From positions 1 through 63,815 of the forward strand of contig CAKQIY010000012.1 of NCBI GenBank assembly GCA_934247115.1: a DNA stretch of 63,815 nt. Reading direction: 5' to 3'. Each line of letters opens with the position of its first letter. Positions within the stretch are counted from its first letter, which is position 1. Origin of the DNA: an uncultured Coprococcus sp. Lineage in GTDB: Bacteria; Bacillota; Clostridia; Lachnospirales; Lachnospiraceae. Positions 60,898-63,815 of this stretch are shown here, piece after piece. The notes beneath the pieces are model-generated. The model did no database searches and was not told where the DNA came from. It saw nothing but the letters and a program-made list of their open reading frames with translations. The position numbers and the translations under genes are program-made.

Positions 60898-61746
60898 ATG
60901 GAAAACAATTATTATCTTCCTGCGCAGATCATTGAAAACAATCTTAAGGGTGCAGTTGGAAAGGCTAATCTGAAGTTGTATAAGATGATCATGATGGGCT
61001 TTTTTGCGGGCATGTTCATTGCAATTGGTGCTGAGGGCTCCAACCTGGCGGTTCATACAGTAGACAATTTTGAACTTGCAAAGACACTTGCGGGCTGCGT
61101 ATTCCCTGTAGGACTGATGATGCTTTCGATAATTGGCGCGGAATTGTTCACAGGAAACTGTATGATGATCACTGCAGTTATAGACGGCAGAATAAGACTT
61201 GTTCAGATGCTTAAGAATTGGGTTGTTGTTTATTTCAGCAATATGCTTGGTTCAGTGGTTACAGCAGCTCTTATCTATGGAAGTGGACAGTTTGATAATT
61301 CGGCGGGAGGACTTGGTGCATATACCATCAAAGTGGCCATGGGTAAGACGGGACTTGACTTCGGCAATGCCCTTATGTCTGGTATTATGTGTAATGTGCT
61401 TGTATGCGTTGCCGTGCTCATGTCGTCATCAGCGAAAGATGTGATCGGCAAGCTCTTTGCATGCTTTTTTCCTATAATGGTATTCGTAATATCGGGTTTT
61501 GAGCACTGCGTTGCCAATATGTACTATATACCAGCCGGCATAATGGCGGCCTCAAATAGCAAATATGTAGATAAAGCATGTGAGCTTTATGGTTACACTG
61601 CGCAGCAGATAAGTGATCAGCTCACCGTGGGAAATTTCTTTGGAAAGAACCTCCTTCCGGTAACAATTGGTAATATTATTGGCGGCGGAATCATAGTAGG
61701 AATTGGTATCTATATTATTAATAAACCTAAAAAGGCAGAAGTGTAG
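60898..61746 (+). CDS. formate/nitrite transporter family protein (282 aa)
   Basis: A FocA/NirC family pentameric channel with six TM helices. The family signatures are GAEGSNLAVHT-like loop 1, IIGAELFTGNCMMIT in the omega loop and the central His in GFEHCVANMYYIPAGI, equivalent to the gating His of FocA. Transport of formate during mixed-acid fermentation is the likely role; nitrite is possible. The strong ribosome site is AAGGAGAG. It ends at a bidirectional terminator. Confidence 0.93.
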   Translation: MENNYYLPAQIIENNLKGAVGKANLKLYKMIMMGFFAGMFIAIGAEGSNLAVHTVDNFELAKTLAGCVFPVGLMMLSIIGAELFTGNCMMITAVIDGRIRLVQMLKNWVVVYFSNMLGSVVTAALIYGSGQFDNSAGGLGAYTIKVAMGKTGLDFGNALMSGIMCNVLVCVAVLMSSSAKDVIGKLFACFFPIMVFVISGFEHCVANMYYIPAGIMAASNSKYVDKACELYGYTAQQISDQLTVGNFFGKNLLPVTIGNIIGGGIIVGIGIYIINKPKKAEV

Positions 61747-61790
61747 TATAAGAAAACTATCAGCAGAGAATAAAAGTGAATATAGAAAAA

Positions 61791-61838
61791 TAAAAACAGA
61801 TCCGGTACGCATATGAGCATACCGGATCTGTTTTGCGC
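61791..61838. terminator. bidirectional terminator between the transporter gene and aroC
   Basis: AAAACAGATCCGGTA (61793-61807) pairs perfectly with TACCGGATCTGTTTT (61820-61834), with A and T runs on both sides. Confidence 0.95.
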
Positions 61839-61868
61839 TGTGTATGTTATAGAGTAAAGGATGCATAA

Positions 61869-62969
61869 TTAGCGCTTGTAGAAATCTACGATCTTATCCA
61901 TTCTTGATGACATGTTTTCAAATATAAGATCCAGAATCGTAAGCGCGGTCATTGCCTCAACAACCACAACTGCTCTTGGACCTATGATAGGGTCGTGGCG
62001 GCCTTTGATCGATACCTCTATGTTATCTCCAGATTTGTTCACAGTCTTTTGTGACGATGCAATGGATGGGGTAGGCTTAAAATGCGCCTTTATTATAATG
62101 TCAGATCCATCGCTCATTCCACCAAGAATGCCCCCTGCGTGATTGGTTTCCTTGACAACATTATCACCATTCATGACAAATGCATCATTGTTATGTGAAC
62201 CTCTGGCACTAGAAACCTCTGTTCCATCGCCAATTTCGACGGCCTTCACAGCTCCGATGGACATAACAGCCTTTGCAATGCATGCATCCAGCTTATCAAA
62301 TACGGGCTCACCGATTCCGGCCGGCATGCCTTTCACGATGCATTCAACGCTAGAACCTATTGAATCATTCTCTGCCATGCAGTCCTGGAGAAGCAGTGAT
62401 GCTTTTTCATAGGCCTCTGCATCTGGCATATTGAGATCATTCTTAAGTATGAAGTCTGCGTCAAATCTGCTTTTGCCTATATGTACATCACCGATAGAAG
62501 ATACATATGTGGTTATTGATATTCCGAGTTCTTTCAGTACTTTTGATGCAATCGCACCTGCGGCTACACGTCCTATTGTCTCTCTGCCTGAGGAACGTCC
62601 GCCGCCTCTGTAATCCCTGAACCCATATTTTTCATCAAATGTATAATCTGCATGACCTGGTCTGTAATATGTAGCGATATCTCCGTAATCTCCAGAACGC
62701 TGGGAGGTGTTTCTCACCATCATGGAAATAGATGTTCCTGTTGTCTTGCCTTCAAATATTCCGGATAATATCTCCACTGTGTCTGATTCCTTTCTAGGAG
62801 TTGAAAATTGTGAAAAGCCCGGTTTCCTGCGGTCCAGGAATACCTGGATATCTTCTTCGCAGAGAGGGAGCCCTGCAGGACATCCGTCGACTACAACGCC
62901 CAGAGCCTTTCCGTGGGACTCTCCCCATGTTGTGATAGTGAATTTATTCCCTATGGTAGAACCTGCCAT
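61869..62969 (-). CDS. aroC: chorismate synthase AroC (366 aa)
   Basis: The last shikimate-pathway enzyme, converting EPSP to chorismate with reduced FMN. WGESHGKALGVVVDGCPAG, RPGHADYTFDEKYGFRDY and GGGRSSGRETIGRVAAGAIA are the three signature motifs. The start is at 62969 because AGGAGA lies 7 bases upstream on the minus strand; the longer frame to 63041 lacks a site. Confidence 0.98.
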   Translation of the reverse strand: MAGSTIGNKFTITTWGESHGKALGVVVDGCPAGLPLCEEDIQVFLDRRKPGFSQFSTPRKESDTVEILSGIFEGKTTGTSISMMVRNTSQRSGDYGDIATYYRPGHADYTFDEKYGFRDYRGGGRSSGRETIGRVAAGAIASKVLKELGISITTYVSSIGDVHIGKSRFDADFILKNDLNMPDAEAYEKASLLLQDCMAENDSIGSSVECIVKGMPAGIGEPVFDKLDACIAKAVMSIGAVKAVEIGDGTEVSSARGSHNNDAFVMNGDNVVKETNHAGGILGGMSDGSDIIIKAHFKPTPSIASSQKTVNKSGDNIEVSIKGRHDPIIGPRAVVVVEAMTALTILDLIFENMSSRMDKIVDFYKR

Positions 62970-63247
62970 AATATCTCTCCTTTCGAATTGCAACGTAAAT
63001 GTAGATAGCTGCGCCGTACAAGCACAATCTAACTTGGTCATTATAGCATATACATTCCGGACATAACAAGAAAATAGTCAAATGCTGTAAAGCGTGAAAG
63101 TGCTGATGGTGCCGAGTGAAGTAAATGTTCTGAAAAATCAGGTTGTTATAGGTATATGACGGGTGTTACAATAAAACAAAATATAGAAAATGAAAGGACG
63201 TGCGCAGGATCATCTGCATGGATGGTTATGTACAAAAAAGGTGTGAT

Positions 63248-63418
63248 ATGGAGAAATATTATATAGTAAAGTCAATAGATGGAGATTATGCAAATCTTGT
63301 GGATGAGAATGTTCAGGATGGGGAGACCAAACTGGTTGCAAGGGCTTTGCTTCCGGAAAATATTGCAGAGGGAACAAGGCTTCGTTACGCATTTCTTCAG
63401 TATGAGATTGCAGAGTAA
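63248..63418 (+). CDS. small DUF3006-like protein (56 aa)
   Basis: A short protein, MEKYYIVKSIDGDYANLVDENV..., with the layout of DUF3006 proteins: N-terminal YYIV strand, GDYA turn, then LPENIAEGTRLRY near the end. Function is unknown. AAAGGTG at 63237-63243 supports ATG 63248; earlier in-frame starts at 63200 and 63218 are possible. Divergent from aroC. Confidence 0.6.
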   Translation: MEKYYIVKSIDGDYANLVDENVQDGETKLVARALLPENIAEGTRLRYAFLQYEIAE

Positions 63419-63466
63419 ATTTCCTCTTTACAAATAAAAACACATATGTTATTCTACACAAGGTCA

Positions 63467-63515
63467 GCTGACACTTAGTTTTAGGACACCTCTAGGCCTT
63501 TTGCCCGGTGTCAGC
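63467..63515 (+). promoter_or_regulatory. structured rpsO leader, possible S15 autoregulatory site
   Basis: GCTGACAC (63467-63474) pairs perfectly with GTGTCAGC (63508-63515), enclosing a 33-base region with further short helices (AGG...CCT). It lies directly upstream of the rpsO ribosome site. Several bacterial rpsO leaders bind S15; equivalence here is inferred from position only. Confidence 0.45.
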
Positions 63516-63546
63516 CATGTATATTATTTATAGGAGGATTGTTATT

Positions 63547-63813
63547 ATGATAACAAAAGAGCAGAAGCAGGAAATTATCGCTAAGTATGGTAAGGATGCA
63601 AATGACACAGGTTCAACAGAGGTTCAGATCGCGCTTCTTACAGCAAGAATCAACGATCTCAACGGACATTTTAAGGCTAATCCAAAGGATCATCACTCAA
63701 ATCGTGGTCTTCTTAAGATGGTTGGACAGAGAAGAAATCTTCTTGCATACCTCAAGAGTAAGGATATCGAGGCATACAGAAAGCTCATCGAGAGCCTTGG
63801 TCTTAGAAAGTAA
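63547..63813 (+). CDS. rpsO: 30S ribosomal protein S15
   Basis: An 88-residue protein with NDTGSTEVQIALLTARINDL, NPKDHHSNRGLLKMVGQRRNLLAYL and the C-terminal LIESLGLRK, diagnostic of S15. Ribosome site AGGAGG precedes ATG 63547. The frame opens earlier, at 63508, but that region is the hairpin leader. Confidence 0.99.
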   Translation: MITKEQKQEIIAKYGKDANDTGSTEVQIALLTARINDLNGHFKANPKDHHSNRGLLKMVGQRRNLLAYLKSKDIEAYRKLIESLGLRK

Positions 63814-63815
63814 TT

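Overview
The window looks like chromosomal DNA of a low-to-moderate GC Firmicute, most likely a gut Lachnospiraceae (Coprococcus-like is my guess from gene content and protein style; no marker in the window proves it). Supporting signs are AGGAGG-type ribosome sites with frequent TTG/GTG starts, a 1406-residue fused 2-hydroxyacyl-CoA dehydratase activase, spore-lineage genes (GerW/YtfJ, YlbJ), a BspA-like giant surface protein, and the Bacillus-type gene orders ylxM-ffh-rpsP-khpA-rimM-trmD, asp23-fakA-recG and rsmD-coaD...ylbJ-tmcAL.

Layout. 1-10.6 kb: a small conserved protein, then a promoter, a cyclic-di-GMP-I riboswitch, an intrinsic terminator and a 3267-residue exported subtilase/leucine-rich-repeat/Big_2 protein. 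10.6-14.5 kb: the SRP/S16/RimM/TrmD operon, with a tandem double-hairpin repeat inside it. 14.6-17.7 kb: a lipoprotein and a two-component system. 17.8-23.5 kb: a type IIA topoisomerase pair (ParE/ParC-like) followed by orphan hisH-hisF. 23.5-25 kb: a long inverted repeat and an ECF sigma/anti-sigma pair on the minus strand. 25.3-35.5 kb: an accessory island with a DUF1848 protein, two diverged copies of an uncharacterised two-gene cassette (A1-B1 and A2-B2), a methyltransferase-like protein, a ClpX-like AAA+ ATPase, small proteins and a divergent XRE repressor. 35.5-44.7 kb: the activase, a LysM protein, a rhomboid-like protein and an uncharacterised cluster ending in ytfI/ytfJ-type genes. 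44.7-63.8 kb: mostly core genes (rpmB, asp23-fakA-recG, a GH5 cellulase, rsmD-coaD, ylbJ, tmcAL, recA-recX-rny, NUDIX, xerD, focA, aroC, rpsO).

Two places deserve most attention. The first is the c-di-GMP riboswitch in front of the giant protease/adhesin, which suggests second-messenger control of a surface protein. The second is the 9-kb island at 26334-35447. There a ClpX-type unfoldase that keeps its pore loop and an IGF-like ClpP-docking loop, but has no ClpX zinc domain, sits between two paralogous A-B gene pairs of unknown function. This is the best candidate for an undescribed system. No tRNA, rRNA, CRISPR array, transposase or phage structural gene was seen.
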